Origin: FEN-1219 sp963744305
GTDB lineage: Bacteria; Pseudomonadota; Gammaproteobacteria; Steroidobacterales; Rariloculaceae
DNA: 64,000 nucleotides
Assembly: GCA_963744305.1 (NCBI GenBank)
Contig: CAVUTF010000037.1
Span: 9,443 to 73,442 of the forward strand
Direction of reading: 5' to 3'
A program made the translations under genes and the position numbers. Position 1 is the first letter of the stretch. Every line of letters starts with the position of its first letter. This document shows, piece after piece, positions 17,521 to 27,239 of the stretch. The notes beneath the pieces are model-generated. The model was given only the letters and a program-made list of their open reading frames with translations. It was not told the DNA's origin and ran no database searches.

Positions 17521-19943
17521 ATGAAGACTCGCGGCGGACAGATCGGGCTCATCGCGGCCGGCGGCGCTTGCGGCCGGCTGCGATCAGCTCGGCGTATCGA
17601 CCACGGCCGACGCGAGCCGGCAGTGGCAGATGGTCGAGCGGTACTGCACCGAGTGCCACAACGAGACCGAGCTCGCCGGCAACATCGCGTTCGACAAGCT
17701 CGGGCCCGAGGGCGTCGCTGCGCACCCTGACGTATTCGAAAAGGCCGTGCGCAAACTGCGCGGCCGCATGATGCCGCCGCCGAACGAGCCGCGGCCGCAG
17801 GACGAGCAGCTAGTTTCGTTCGTCTCTTGGTTGGAGCGCTCACTCGACGAGGCAGCGGTCGCCAATCCGCACTACGAGAGCGTCGGGTTGCACCGCCTCA
17901 ATCGGAAGGAATACGAGAACGCGGTGCGCGATTTGCTGGCTCTAGACGTCGACGCCGTCGAGCTGCTGCCGCCCGACGATACGCTCGAGGGCTTCGACAA
18001 CATCGCGGCGACGCTGCAGGTGTCGCCGTCGTTCATCGAGCAGTATGTGATCGCCGCTCGCACGGTCGCGGTGCAAGCCATCGGCCGCCCCGACGCGCGT
18101 GCAGGCAGCAAGACGTATAGCTCCACTGCCACGACGCAGCACCACCACGTTCCGGGTTTGCCGCTCGGCACTCGCGGCGGCGTTTTGGCCGAGCACTACT
18201 TCCCGTCCGACGGCGAATACGAAGTGAACGTCGCCGACATGATCGGGGGCCTCTGGGGCAACGACATGGAGTTCGAGAACACGCTCGTCGTCACGCTCGA
18301 CGGCAAGCTCGTTCACGAAGTCGTGGTCGGCGGCGAAGAGGACATGAAGCGCTTCGATCAAATCCACAACGGTGCGCTGGATGCGATCAACAACCGGCTC
18401 AAACAAATCCGCTTCAAAGCGACCGCGGGCCCGCACAAAGTAGGCGTCGCATTCCGCCACAGAACGTACGCCGAGTCCGACGACCGCAAGCAGATGTTCG
18501 TGCCCGGCGGCGGCCAGGATCGCGTGTTTCGGGTGAGCTCGTTCCAGATCAGCGGCCCGTTCGAGCCGACCGGCTTGAGCAGCACGCCCAGCCGCGAGCG
18601 CATCTTTAGTTGCCATCCGTCGCGCGGCGACGATGCCGAGCTCTGCGCCCAGGAGATCATCACGACGATCGGCGCGCGCGCGTTCCGCCGGCCGTTGGAG
18701 GAAGCCGACCACGCGGAGATACAGAAGTTCTACCGCGGCGGCGTGCAGGCTGGCGGTTTCGAGGAAGGGATCCGCAGCGCGCTGACAGCCATTCTCGCGA
18801 GCCCGTTCTTCCTGTACCGCGGCGAGGGTTTGCCCGAGAACGTGAGCGCCGGTGAGGCGTACACGATCAACGATCTCGAGCTCGCCTCGAAGCTGTCGTT
18901 CTTCCTCTGGAGCACGGTGCCGGACGACGAGCTGCGGGAGGTTGCGGCGCGCGGCGAGCTCCGCGATTCGAAGGTGCCTCGAGCGCCAGGTACGCCGCAT
19001 GTTGGCCGACCCGCGCGCGGAGACGCTCGCGAGCAACTTCGTCTACCAGTGGCTGAAGCTCGATCGTTTGGACGAAATCGAGCCCGATCGAGCGGTCTTT
19101 CCGTATGCGTCTGGTAACGGCGATCCGCGCCGTGACTTCGTCACGGAAATCACGCTGTTCGCGAAGAGTATCTTCGACGAGGACCGCAACGTCGCCGACC
19201 TCATGACCGCGGATCACACCTACGTGAACGAGCGCTTGGCGCTGCACTACGGGATCCGCAGCGTGAAAGGCGATCGCTTCCAACGCGTGCAGCTCACCGA
19301 TACCACGCGCTGGGGATTGCTCGGCAAGGGCGCAATCTTGATGGCCGCAGCCTACCCGAACCGCACGTCCCCGGTGCTGCGCGGCGCCTTCATCCTCGAC
19401 GCCATCCAAGGCTCGCCGCCGCCCACGCCGCCCGCGAACGTTCCGACGTTGCAGGAAGACGATGTCACGAGCAAAACCTTCCGCACCGTTCGCGAGCTCA
19501 TGACGGCGCACAGCGCGAATCCGACGTGCTTCGCATGCCACGGCGTCATGGATCCGCTAGGCTTTGCCCTCGAGAACTTCGATGCGGTCGGTGCATGGCG
19601 GGCGCGCGATCGGTTTGCAACCACGAAGGTGCTCGACACCTCGGGTCGACTTCCGGACGGCACGGAGCTCGACGGCCCCGACGCCCTGCGCGAAGCGCTG
19701 ATGCGGCGGCCCGAGCAGTTCGTGCAGACGTTCACCGAGCGGTTACTGATGTATGCGCTCGGCCGCAAGCTCGAGTACTACGACATGCCGATCGTGCGCG
19801 GGATCGTGCGCGACGCGGCTCGCGACGACTATCGTTTTTCGTCGTTGGTCTGGGGCATCGTGCAGAGCGCGCCCTTCCAGATCAGGCTGGTTTCGACTTC
19901 GCAATCCGCAACATTGACGACGGCCCAAGCGTCCGGCGAGTGA
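17521..19943 (+). CDS. Cytochrome-c/DUF1587-1595-1592-1588-1585 multidomain protein (two frameshifts)
   Basis: Begins at ATG 17521; a break near 17562 joins the start to ALAAGCDQLG, a lipobox-like segment. Then, in order: a cytochrome-c-like heme site YCTECH with RMMPPPNE ligand-loop region (about residues 40-90); DUF1587 (GLHRLNRKEYENAVRDLL); a carbohydrate-binding-like beta domain; DUF1595 (ARAFRRPLEEADHAEIQKF); DUF1592 (ELASKLSFFLWSTVPDDEL); a frameshift near 18985; DUF1588 (AYPNRTSPVLRGAFIL and a second heme-type CFACHG); and DUF1585 (GRKLEYYDMP to SAPFQIR). This is the planctomycete-type cytochrome architecture, here lipid-anchored and with two CxxCH sites. It always travels with a DUF1552 partner, which is the next gene. 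Likely a periplasmic electron-transfer or oxidation enzyme. Confidence 0.87.
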
Positions 19944-19957
19944 GAGGAGAGAGGCAG

Positions 19958-21246
19958 ATGTTCATCAGCAAAAAGCACCTATCGCGTCGAACCGTTCTAC
20001 GTGGCGCAGGAGCCTGCATCGCGCTGCCGCTCCTCGACGCAATGATTCCCGCCGGAGTCGCAAGGGCGCAGACCGCCGCGGGCCAGATCCCGCACCGAAT
20101 GGCGTTCGTCGGGTTTCCGCATGGAGCGGTCATGAGCCGATGGGTCGCCGGAAAAAGCGGGGACGGACTTCGAGATCTCGCCGATCCTCGAGCCGCTCGC
20201 GAAATACCGCGATCAGCTGACAATCGTCTCGGGCCTGCGCAACAAGCCGGCCGAAAGCCCCGAGCCGCACGGTCTCATCGAGCGCACATGGCTCACCTGC
20301 ACCGCGCCCAAGGACGCAGGCGTGATCAGCGCGGACGCGGGGGTCAGTGCTGATCAGATGGCGGTGCGCCACATTGGTCAAGACACGCGGCTGCCGTCGC
20401 TCGAGCTCACGACGTCGCTGCGCAGCGCGCAGGTGGCGTGGCGCACGCCGAAGCAGTCGCTGCCGCAGGAGGTCAACCCGCGCGCGGTGTTCTACCGGCT
20501 GTTCGGTCAAGGCGATACGGATAGCGAGCGCAAGGCGATCGTCCAGGAGACGGGTAGCCTTCTCGACAGCGTCACGGGTCAAGCGGACCGGCTGTCGGCG
20601 ACGCTCGGGCAAGCGGACCGCAACACCGTGGGTGTCTATCTCGACTCCGTGCGCGAGATCGAGCGGCGCGTGCAAATGGCCGAGGCGCAGGACACGAGAC
20701 GCGCTGACGATCCCCGACGCGCCGATCGGCGTGCCGAACGACGTCGATTCGCACATGAAGCTGATGTTCGACTTGATGGGCCTGGCGTTCGTGGCGGATT
20801 TGACGCGTGTGATCACGTTCAGCCTGGACCGCGAGGCGAGCATGCGGACGTACACCAATCTCGGCATCTCCGAAGCGTTCCATCCGCTCTCGCATCATGG
20901 CAACGCCGTGGACAAGCAGGACAAGCTCGTCCTCATTCAGAACTACCACGCGAAGATGTTCGCGGGCTTCATCGAGATGCTCGCAAACGCTCCGGAAGGC
21001 GACGCGACCGTTCTACACAACTCCACGATTCTGTTCGGCAGCAACATGAGCGACAGCAACCGCCACAACAACGATCCGTTGCCGGCGGCCGTGCTCGGCC
21101 GCGCGCAAGGTCGAATCAAGGGCGGCCAGCATCTGAAGTATCCGCAAGACTCGCGGTTCGCGGATCTGTTGGCTACGTTGTTCGACCGCGCGCAGATTCC
21201 GGTGGAGTCGATCGGCGATAGCGGCAGCTTGCTGTCGGAGGTCTGA
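19958..21246 (+). CDS. DUF1552 Tat-exported protein (two frameshifts)
   Basis: ATG 19958 follows GAGGAGAGAG, 14 bases after the DUF1592 stop. Twin-arginine leader LSRRTVLRGAGACIALPLLDAM. The frame breaks near 20148 (true reading EKAGTDFEISPILEPL, NKPAESPEPHGLIERTW) and near 20700; the last part carries VITFSLDREASMRTYTNLGISEAFHPLSHHG, VLHNSTILFGSNMSDSNRHNND and GGQHLKYPQDSRFADLL. These HG and SNMSDSNxH motifs are standard for DUF1552, a family related to the sulfatase/phosphatase fold. It is the usual genomic partner of the DUF1592 cytochrome. About 425 residues. Together with the upstream gene it probably acts on an extracytoplasmic substrate brought in by the TonB receptor. Confidence 0.85.
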
Positions 21247-21247
21247 C

Positions 21248-22868
21248 ATGAAAGCACAGCTCGCCGGCTTCCTCGCCGTGCTCGCGAGCGCGGCGGCGTC
21301 GGCTGCTCCCGGCACGCTACTCGACGCCGTGGAATCCGGCGATCGAGCCGCCGCGCTGACGCTGCTCGAGGCAGGCAGCGACGTGCACGCGCGCGGGGCG
21401 GACGGCACGACGGCGTTGATGTGGGCCGCATATCACGGCGACGTCGACTTGGTGCAACGGCTCATCAAAGCCGGTGCCGATGTGGATGCGCGGAACGAGT
21501 TCGGCGCGTCGGCGCTTTCCGAGGCCGCGGTCCACGGCCTCGACGCCGATCATCGCGGCATTGCTCGACGCCGGTGCGGACGCCAATGCCGCGAATCCCG
21601 AGGGCGAGACGCCGTTGATGGTCGTCGCGCGAACCGACAACGTCAAAGCGGCCGAGCTGCTAGTCGCAGCCGGAGCCGACATCAACGCGAAAGAGGAGTG
21701 GGGCGGGCAATCGCCATTGATGTGGGCGGCCGCGCAAAGCCAGCCGGAGATGGTGAAGTTTCTGGTCGGTAAGGGCGCGGACGTCGCAGCGGCTAGCATC
21801 GACCGCAACTGGCAACGCAAGGTCATCACGGAGCCGCGCCCGAAAGACATGAATCGCGGCGGCTTCACGGCGCTGCTTTACGCGGCGCGCGAAGGCTGCG
21901 TCGACTGCGCGAAGCATCTGATCGAAGGCGGAGCGGATCCGAATCAGACGGACCCCGAGCGCATGACGCCGCTCGTTCTGGCGTTGCTGAACCTGCATTT
22001 CGATTTCGCCGCCTTCATGATCGGCGTAGACGGCATCGACCTGAATAAATGGGATCTATTCGGCCGCACGCCGCTTTATATGGCCGTCGACGTGAACACC
22101 CTGCCGGCCCAGGGCAACGGCGCCATGATTTACATCCCGAGCCTCGACGAGGCAACGGCTCTCGACGTCATCCAGATGCTGCTTCAGGCAGGTGCGAACC
22201 CGAATATCCAGCTCAAGCGCCGGCCGCCGTATTTGAACGTTCCGCAGGACCGTGGCGGCGACACGATTCTCTCGCAAGGGGCCACGCCGTTGCTGCGCGC
22301 GGCGCGCGCGGGCGACGCCGACGCCGTTCGGCTATTGCTCGAGCACGGCGCGCTCGCGGATCTGCCGAGCGCGTACGGCGTCACGCCGTTGATGGCTGCC
22401 GCGGGCGTGGAGTACGGGCTGCGTGTCACCCGCGGCCGCTACCGGACCGAGGAAGGCATGCTCGCAACCTTGCAGCTGCTCGTGGATGCCGGCGCCGACA
22501 TCAACGCGCGGATGGTCACGGAGCCGAACAGCGGCCTCAACTATCAGGGCAACGCGGGCCGCCGCCGCGATTTCTCGTACGACAGCCGGGGCCGCCAAAT
22601 CCCCGGCCCGAACGCAAAGCCGCACCGTACCGCGTTGCACGGCGCGGCGCTCAAGGGGTACAACTCGGTCGTCGAGTTTCTCGTGAAGAACGGCGCGGAC
22701 CTGCACGCGACGGATGCCAACGGCCGCACGCCGCTGGATCTGGCCAACGGCCGCTACGAGGAAGACTTCCTCCGGCAAGCGGCGGAGCCGCATGTCGAAA
22801 CGGTGGCGTTGATCGAGTCGCTGCTAGCGGCTCAAGAGGCCGCTGAAGCAAAGACTGCGGGGCACTAA
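21248..22868 (+). CDS. Secreted ankyrin-repeat protein (one frameshift)
   Basis: ATG 21248 is one base after the DUF1552 stop, so it is translationally coupled. A signal peptide (residues 1-19, FLAVLASAAASAAPG) is followed by ankyrin repeats: GDRAAALTLLEAGSDVHARG, DGTTALMWAAYHGDVDLVQRL, a frameshift near 21540, then ETPLMVVARTDNVKAAELLV, QSPLMWAAAQSQPEMVKFL, FTALLYAAREGCVDCAKHLI, RTPLYMAVD, ATPLLRAARAGDADAVRLLL, VTPLMAAAG, RTALHGAALKGYNSVVEFLV and RTPLDLANGRY. About 540 residues and ten or more repeats. A periplasmic scaffold for the DUF1592/DUF1552 complex is a reasonable inference from the constant neighbourhood. No catalytic motif. Confidence 0.85.
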
Positions 22869-23087
22869 CGCGCCGTCTTTCGCCCCTTGACCCGAATCCG
22901 TCTGTCCGGCGCTTGGGCGCGATGCGGCCAAAACTGCTTTCCGCAGTTGGGCGGCCATCACAAAATCGCCTCAGGGCTTCCGCGACAGATGAAACCATTG
23001 GTTTATGATGGGGAACGAAGAGTAGGAGCATTCCGCCGTTTCGATAGCTCTAGTTCGGCGCTTTTCTAATTCAAGAGGAGCGGAACG

Positions 23088-23447
23088 ATGTATTACAAAA
23101 CGTGCTTGACCATTGCCGTGGGCCTGGCAGTGAGCGGGTGCGCCGTGCTTTTCCCCCCGATCGATCCGAACGCCGCGGTCAGCTCATCCGGCACCGCAAC
23201 CGCGCTAACCGGCTCTGAGCCGATCACTCAAGTCGACGTGACCGAGTTTCGCGATAGGGTGCAATGCGAGCCCATGACGCGTACGGGAACCCGGATAGTC
23301 GTCTCGAAGCGTTGCTACCCCCTCGGGAAAGACGGCGTGAACGAGCAAGCAGTCGCCGATCAGCTCGACCAGGTACGCAAGGACCAGGAAGAGCTCGACC
23401 GGCGCCGCCGCGAGGTCCAAGAGCGGCGGGGTCCGGGCCTGTATTGA
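23088..23447 (+). CDS. Small lipoprotein
   Basis: 119 residues from ATG 23088, with GAGGAG at 23073-23079. The leader ends in the lipobox VSGC (Cys18). Mature part: a Ser/Thr/Ala linker, then PITQVDVTEFRDRVQCEPMTRTGTRIVVSKRCYPLG with two further cysteines that could form a disulfide, and a charged C-terminal helix (DQLDQVRKDQEELDRRRREVQERRG). Probably membrane-anchored in the periplasm. Function unknown. Confidence 0.75.
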   Translation: MYYKTCLTIAVGLAVSGCAVLFPPIDPNAAVSSSGTATALTGSEPITQVDVTEFRDRVQCEPMTRTGTRIVVSKRCYPLGKDGVNEQAVADQLDQVRKDQEELDRRRREVQERRGPGLY

Positions 23448-23576
23448 CGAGCCACTCGGTTTTGGCGGCCCGCTGCAGAAACGGTTATAGTGCGCGGGTC
23501 CAAGATCGCTTCGAACGAGCCTGCAGGCATGGTGCCTACATCCTCTTGAGGGCGAAACACTACCTAGGAGGTAACC

Positions 23577-23909
23577 ATGGGCAGGAAACTTTACGTAGGC
23601 AATTTGCCGTATTCGGCGACCGACCAATCGTTGCGCGAAGCATTCGCGGCGAGCGGCACGGTGGACTCGGTCAACGTGATCACGGATCGCGACACGGGGC
23701 AAAGCAAAGGCTTCGCCTTCATCGAGATGGCGTCGGATCGCGAGGCACAAGCCGCGATGCAGGCCATGAACGGCGCGACGCTCGACGGCCGCCAAATCAA
23801 GGTCAACGAAGCGAAGCCGAAGGGCTCGGGCGGTGGTGGCGGCGGCCGTAACGGCGGCTACGGCGGCGGCGGTGGTGGTGGCGGCGGCGGCTACGGCCGG
23901 CGCTACTAA
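23577..23909 (+). CDS. Glycine-rich RRM RNA-binding protein
   Basis: 110 residues; ATG 23577 with a strong TAGGAGGTAAC ribosome-binding site. A single RRM covers residues 3-80: RNP2 is KLYVGNLPY and RNP1 is SKGFAFIEM, with standard aromatic residues Tyr6, Phe49 and Phe51 for RNA stacking. A glycine-rich tail (GGGGGGRNGGYGGG and GGGYGRRY) follows, as in cyanobacterial and proteobacterial cold-inducible RNA-binding proteins. It is likely to bind single-stranded RNA in the cytoplasm during cold or other stress. No partner gene is adjacent. Confidence 0.93.
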   Translation: MGRKLYVGNLPYSATDQSLREAFAASGTVDSVNVITDRDTGQSKGFAFIEMASDREAQAAMQAMNGATLDGRQIKVNEAKPKGSGGGGGGRNGGYGGGGGGGGGGYGRRY

Positions 23910-24109
23910 AGATACAGCCTCAGCCGGCGCCGGTAATCACGCAATCGAGCGCGATCGTCGCGCGCCGGCCACGGTCAATCGGCGCGCCGACGGCGCGATG
24001 CGTCGTCCGCAATTCGTCGCCCGTTAATCTCAGTCACATCGCCGTCATAGAGCGCTCCGATACTCGGCTCGGCAATCCGCGGGCACCAGCGCGCGCACTC
24101 TAATTGCCG

Positions 24110-24967
24110 ATGATTCGACGCACACGCAAGCCTCTGACCGAACAGGCCCGCAGCTACTCGGGCGGCGACTACATCCGGCTCACCGACGGCCTCACGCACT
24201 ATCGAGACGAAGGCCCGGCAGACGGCACGCCGCTCGTCCTGCTGCATGGCGCGACCGTCTCGCTTTGGACGTTCGATTTGCTCGTGCCATTGCTTGGCCC
24301 CTTGGGCTTCAGAACGTTGCGCTTTGATCTTTTCGGGCACGGTTTGTCGGATCGTCCGGCAACCGCTTACACGCTGGACCTGTTCACGCGCCAGACGACC
24401 GAGCTCCTCGAAGCAATTCGGTTTCCGCGACCCACCGCGATCCTCGGGCATTCGGTCGGCGCCGCGATTGCCGCCGCGGTTAGTGCGGCATGTTCTGCAT
24501 CGATCGACCGGCTCGTGCTCGTCGCACCGATGCTGAACTTCAATGCAACCACGGCCTGGTCGCGCGCATTGCGTTGCCCGGGTCTAGGCGAGATTCTGCT
24601 GCGGCTCGTCGCGAGGCCCGCGTTCGTGCGCAGACGCCGTACGCGGTACGCCAGCATCGGCCATCCGCAACTCGCTGAACGCTTTCTCGAGCAAGCATCG
24701 TACGACGGCTTCTGGTCGGCGATGCTCTCGATGATGCGGAACGAAACGCTCGGTGATCAGAGCCGGCACTACGCCGCGCTGCCCGGCCTGGATCGCGACG
24801 TGCTCGTGATTTCGGGGAGCCGCGACGACGTTCTGCCGACCAAGGACCTCGCGCGCGTGCGCGAGCTGCTGCCGGGCCATTCCCACCTCGCGATCGAGGG
24901 TGCGGCGCATAACCTACTGCTGACACATCCGGCGGACGTCGCGGCTGCGCTGCGCGCCGTCACCTGA
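24110..24967 (+). CDS. Alpha/beta-hydrolase
   Basis: 285 residues from ATG 24110; a TTG six bases upstream is an alternative. The fold is complete: oxyanion-loop HG in VLLHGATVSLWTF, FDLFGHGLSD, nucleophile elbow GHSVGAAI (Ser about 112), acid in VISGSRDDVLP and histidine in IEGAAHNLLL. No signal peptide. The sequence between strands 6 and 7 contains an Arg-rich cap. This is a general esterase or C-C hydrolase-like enzyme; substrate unknown. The 3' end overlaps that of the convergent lipoprotein gene by eight bases. Confidence 0.88.
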   Translation: MIRRTRKPLTEQARSYSGGDYIRLTDGLTHYRDEGPADGTPLVLLHGATVSLWTFDLLVPLLGPLGFRTLRFDLFGHGLSDRPATAYTLDLFTRQTTELLEAIRFPRPTAILGHSVGAAIAAAVSAACSASIDRLVLVAPMLNFNATTAWSRALRCPGLGEILLRLVARPAFVRRRRTRYASIGHPQLAERFLEQASYDGFWSAMLSMMRNETLGDQSRHYAALPGLDRDVLVISGSRDDVLPTKDLARVRELLPGHSHLAIEGAAHNLLLTHPADVAAALRAVT

Positions 24968-25955
24968 TCAGGATCTCCACCGAATCCGGGCCGGCGAGCA
25001 CGATCTGTGCATTGGCCTGATTCGGGTCGATCTGATTGAACTTGCCGGTCGCGCGCACGCGCACGGCGGTGCTCAGCAACTTGTTGCGGCCGCTCACGGC
25101 CGCGGACGGATCCGCCGCGTCCCAGGCGTTTTGCAGCTTCTCGCGGATTTGCGCGAACGTTTCTGGATCGTCGAAATTCACCAAGGTGTACTGGCGCCGC
25201 AGCTGCCCCGGGAGCTCCTGGAGCACCGCGAACACGTTGAAGATCACCTGCGGGCTCTTCGGAAAAAGGACCAACGCTCCTTCGATGGCCGCGGGTTGGC
25301 CGTGCAGCGCCATCACCGATTCCACGACTTCCACAGGCCGTTCGATATCCTGCAGCTGCAAGTGCACCGGTCGCTCGGGCTCTCTTCGGATCTCGTAGAA
25401 CAATCGCACCACGTCGTTACGGGCGAGATCGCGCGTTAGCTCCGGACGGCGGACGTAAACGGGCATTACGACGTCGCCGCGCTCGACCACGAGAATCGAC
25501 CCGCCGGCGTGCACCGCGTGCACCAAGAACAATTCGTTGTCCTTGCCCCGAAGGTCGTCGGGAACGCTGGCCTGGTACTCGTAGGCTGGCATCGCCGGCG
25601 TGGGCTCGTACTTGTCGACGACTTCGAGAGACCGAAGCTCTACATGCATCTGCGCGGAACGGTTCTCCATCAGCGTTCCGCGGATCCGCACGCGATCGTG
25701 CCTCCGGAGCGCGGCGAGCGCCGCCGCGAGGTCCGGGTTCGGTGCGACGAGCGATACCTCCACGAACTCGAAGAAGTTCTCCGGATGGCGGTAAGTGAAA
25801 ACGTAGAGATTCAGATCCGGATAGGCGCCGTGGATCTCACCCTCGACGGCGTTGCCGGCTTGGATCTCGCGTTGGAACTCAACCGGGATGGACGCGCACG
25901 CCTGCAAGAGCAGCAAAAAGGCTGCGGGAGGCATCCAGCGAACGAGATGAGTCAT
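24960..25955 (-). CDS. Lipoprotein of unknown function
   Basis: 331 residues from ATG 25955, preferred over an upstream GTG/ATG reading at 26015 because it gives a clean lipoprotein leader (WMPPAAFLLLLQACAS; lipobox LQAC). The mature protein is a mix of beta strands and acidic helices, with RHDRVRIRGTLMEN similar to an OB-like strand set, and VVERGDVVMPVYV. A C-terminal domain (VRVRATGKFNQIDPNQANAQIVL) follows. I do not recognise a family. It is divergent from the TraB-like gene at 26028. Confidence 0.6.
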   Translation of the reverse strand: MTHLVRWMPPAAFLLLLQACASIPVEFQREIQAGNAVEGEIHGAYPDLNLYVFTYRHPENFFEFVEVSLVAPNPDLAAALAALRRHDRVRIRGTLMENRSAQMHVELRSLEVVDKYEPTPAMPAYEYQASVPDDLRGKDNELFLVHAVHAGGSILVVERGDVVMPVYVRRPELTRDLARNDVVRLFYEIRREPERPVHLQLQDIERPVEVVESVMALHGQPAAIEGALVLFPKSPQVIFNVFAVLQELPGQLRRQYTLVNFDDPETFAQIREKLQNAWDAADPSAAVSGRNKLLSTAVRVRATGKFNQIDPNQANAQIVLAGPDSVEILIR

Positions 25956-26027
25956 GCGAGGCTCGGCCACGACACTTGTTGTATGTGTTAGTGTGACAGA
26001 CCACGCGACGCACAAGGAGCCCCACCC

Positions 26028-27239
26028 ATGGCTAAAGCAAAACCCGCGACCCCGAAGCGCAAACCGACACTCGCGAAAGACAAGCGCGAAGCAAAGTCAA
26101 CGGGTCAAAAACCCGCGGCGCAAAAAACCGCGCGCAAGAACGCGCCCGCTCCTTCCGCGCCAACGGTCGAGTCCGTCGATAGCGGCGGCCGTGTTCATAC
26201 GGAGCATGAATATCCAGGGATCGTGATCGCGGAGTCACGTCCACCGTTCTTGCTTCGCCTTCCGTTGCGCCTGCTGCCGCTCGGCTGCATCACGATGTTG
26301 CTTGGCCTTGCACCGGCGTTGGCGCAAGAGGATTCGGCCGCGGAATCGCCGCCGGCGGGGATCGATGAGCTGACCGTGATCGGCCGCTATCCCGGCCCGC
26401 CGATGTGGAAGGTGTCGTCCGGAACCCACGTGCTATGGATCTTCGGCAACCTGACGCCGTTGCCTAAAGGTCTGACCTGGGATCCGCGCAACGTCGAGCG
26501 CGTGATCGAACGAGCGCAAGGCGTCATCGGCGAAGTCGAGTTCAGCGCACACGAGTACAACCCGTTCAAGCTCATCGGTCTAGTGCGTCAGGCGCGGCGC
26601 TTGTCGCGGAACGCGGACGACGCGGCGCTCGCGGAAGTGTTGCCCCCGGATCTCTATGCGCGCTATGCGGCGTTGCGCGCCCGCTATACGCCGCGCGACC
26701 GCAACGAAAAATTGCGGCCGGTGTTGGCCGTGCAGCGCGTTTACAATGCGGCCCTCGATGACACCGGGCTCACCACGGAACGGGGGCGCGTCTCGAAAGA
26801 GATCCGGCGCATCGTGCGCCAGCACGACGTCGCGGCGACGCGAATGAAGTTCGAGCTCGAGCCGCAAGACGTGCTCGCCGATCTCGAGGAGGTCACGCCG
26901 GAGGCGGAGCTGAAGTGCTTCGAGACCGCGGTGACCACGATCGAGACCGACCTCGACGCAATGAAGGCACGCGCGAATGCGTGGGCGTTAGGAGACGTCG
27001 AGGCACTGCGGCGTTTCGACTACCCGGACCCGCAAGGCGACTGCCTCGCGATGCTCGTCTCCGCGTCGGGTCTGGACGAGCTCAGAAATCGCGTTTACGC
27101 GCAGTGGCTCGTCGAGGCGGAAGCTGCGCTCGCGGCGAACGAAACGTCGTTCGCGGTGCTGCCGATGCGCGAGCTGTTCGCGGCCGATGGGTTGCTCGCG
27201 CAGCTCGCAGCCAAGGGCTACGCGATCACGGCGCCTTGA
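26028..27239 (+). CDS. TraB/GumN-family protein with basic N-terminal extension
   Basis: 403 residues from ATG 26028 (AAGGAG upstream). Residues 1-45 are strikingly Lys/Ala/Pro-rich (KPATPKRKPTLAKDKREAK), like a histone-H1-type tail. After residue 71 a hydrophobic leader (RPPFLLRLPLRLLPLGCIT, ending LAPALAQE) introduces a TraB/GumN domain: PMWKVSSGTHVLWIFGNLTPLPKGLTWD, VERVIERAQGVIGEVEF and a final GYAITAP. TraB-family proteins are erythromycin-esterase-like metal-dependent peptidase folds. An alternative GTG start at 26223 (Val66) with AGGGA upstream would give a normal secreted TraB protein, and the basic part would then be a separate small gene joined by a lost stop. Either way the two parts do not normally belong together. 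Confidence 0.68.
   Translation: MAKAKPATPKRKPTLAKDKREAKSTGQKPAAQKTARKNAPAPSAPTVESVDSGGRVHTEHEYPGIVIAESRPPFLLRLPLRLLPLGCITMLLGLAPALAQEDSAAESPPAGIDELTVIGRYPGPPMWKVSSGTHVLWIFGNLTPLPKGLTWDPRNVERVIERAQGVIGEVEFSAHEYNPFKLIGLVRQARRLSRNADDAALAEVLPPDLYARYAALRARYTPRDRNEKLRPVLAVQRVYNAALDDTGLTTERGRVSKEIRRIVRQHDVAATRMKFELEPQDVLADLEEVTPEAELKCFETAVTTIETDLDAMKARANAWALGDVEALRRFDYPDPQGDCLAMLVSASGLDELRNRVYAQWLVEAEAALAANETSFAVLPMRELFAADGLLAQLAAKGYAITAP

Noticed and set aside
23821..23909. Glycine codon repeats as a possible tandem repeat or CRISPR-like array
   Set aside because: They are the Gly-rich tail of the RRM protein.
25509..25991. Plus-strand open frame over the lipoprotein gene
   Set aside because: It mirrors the real minus-strand lipoprotein gene, has no domain and no leader.
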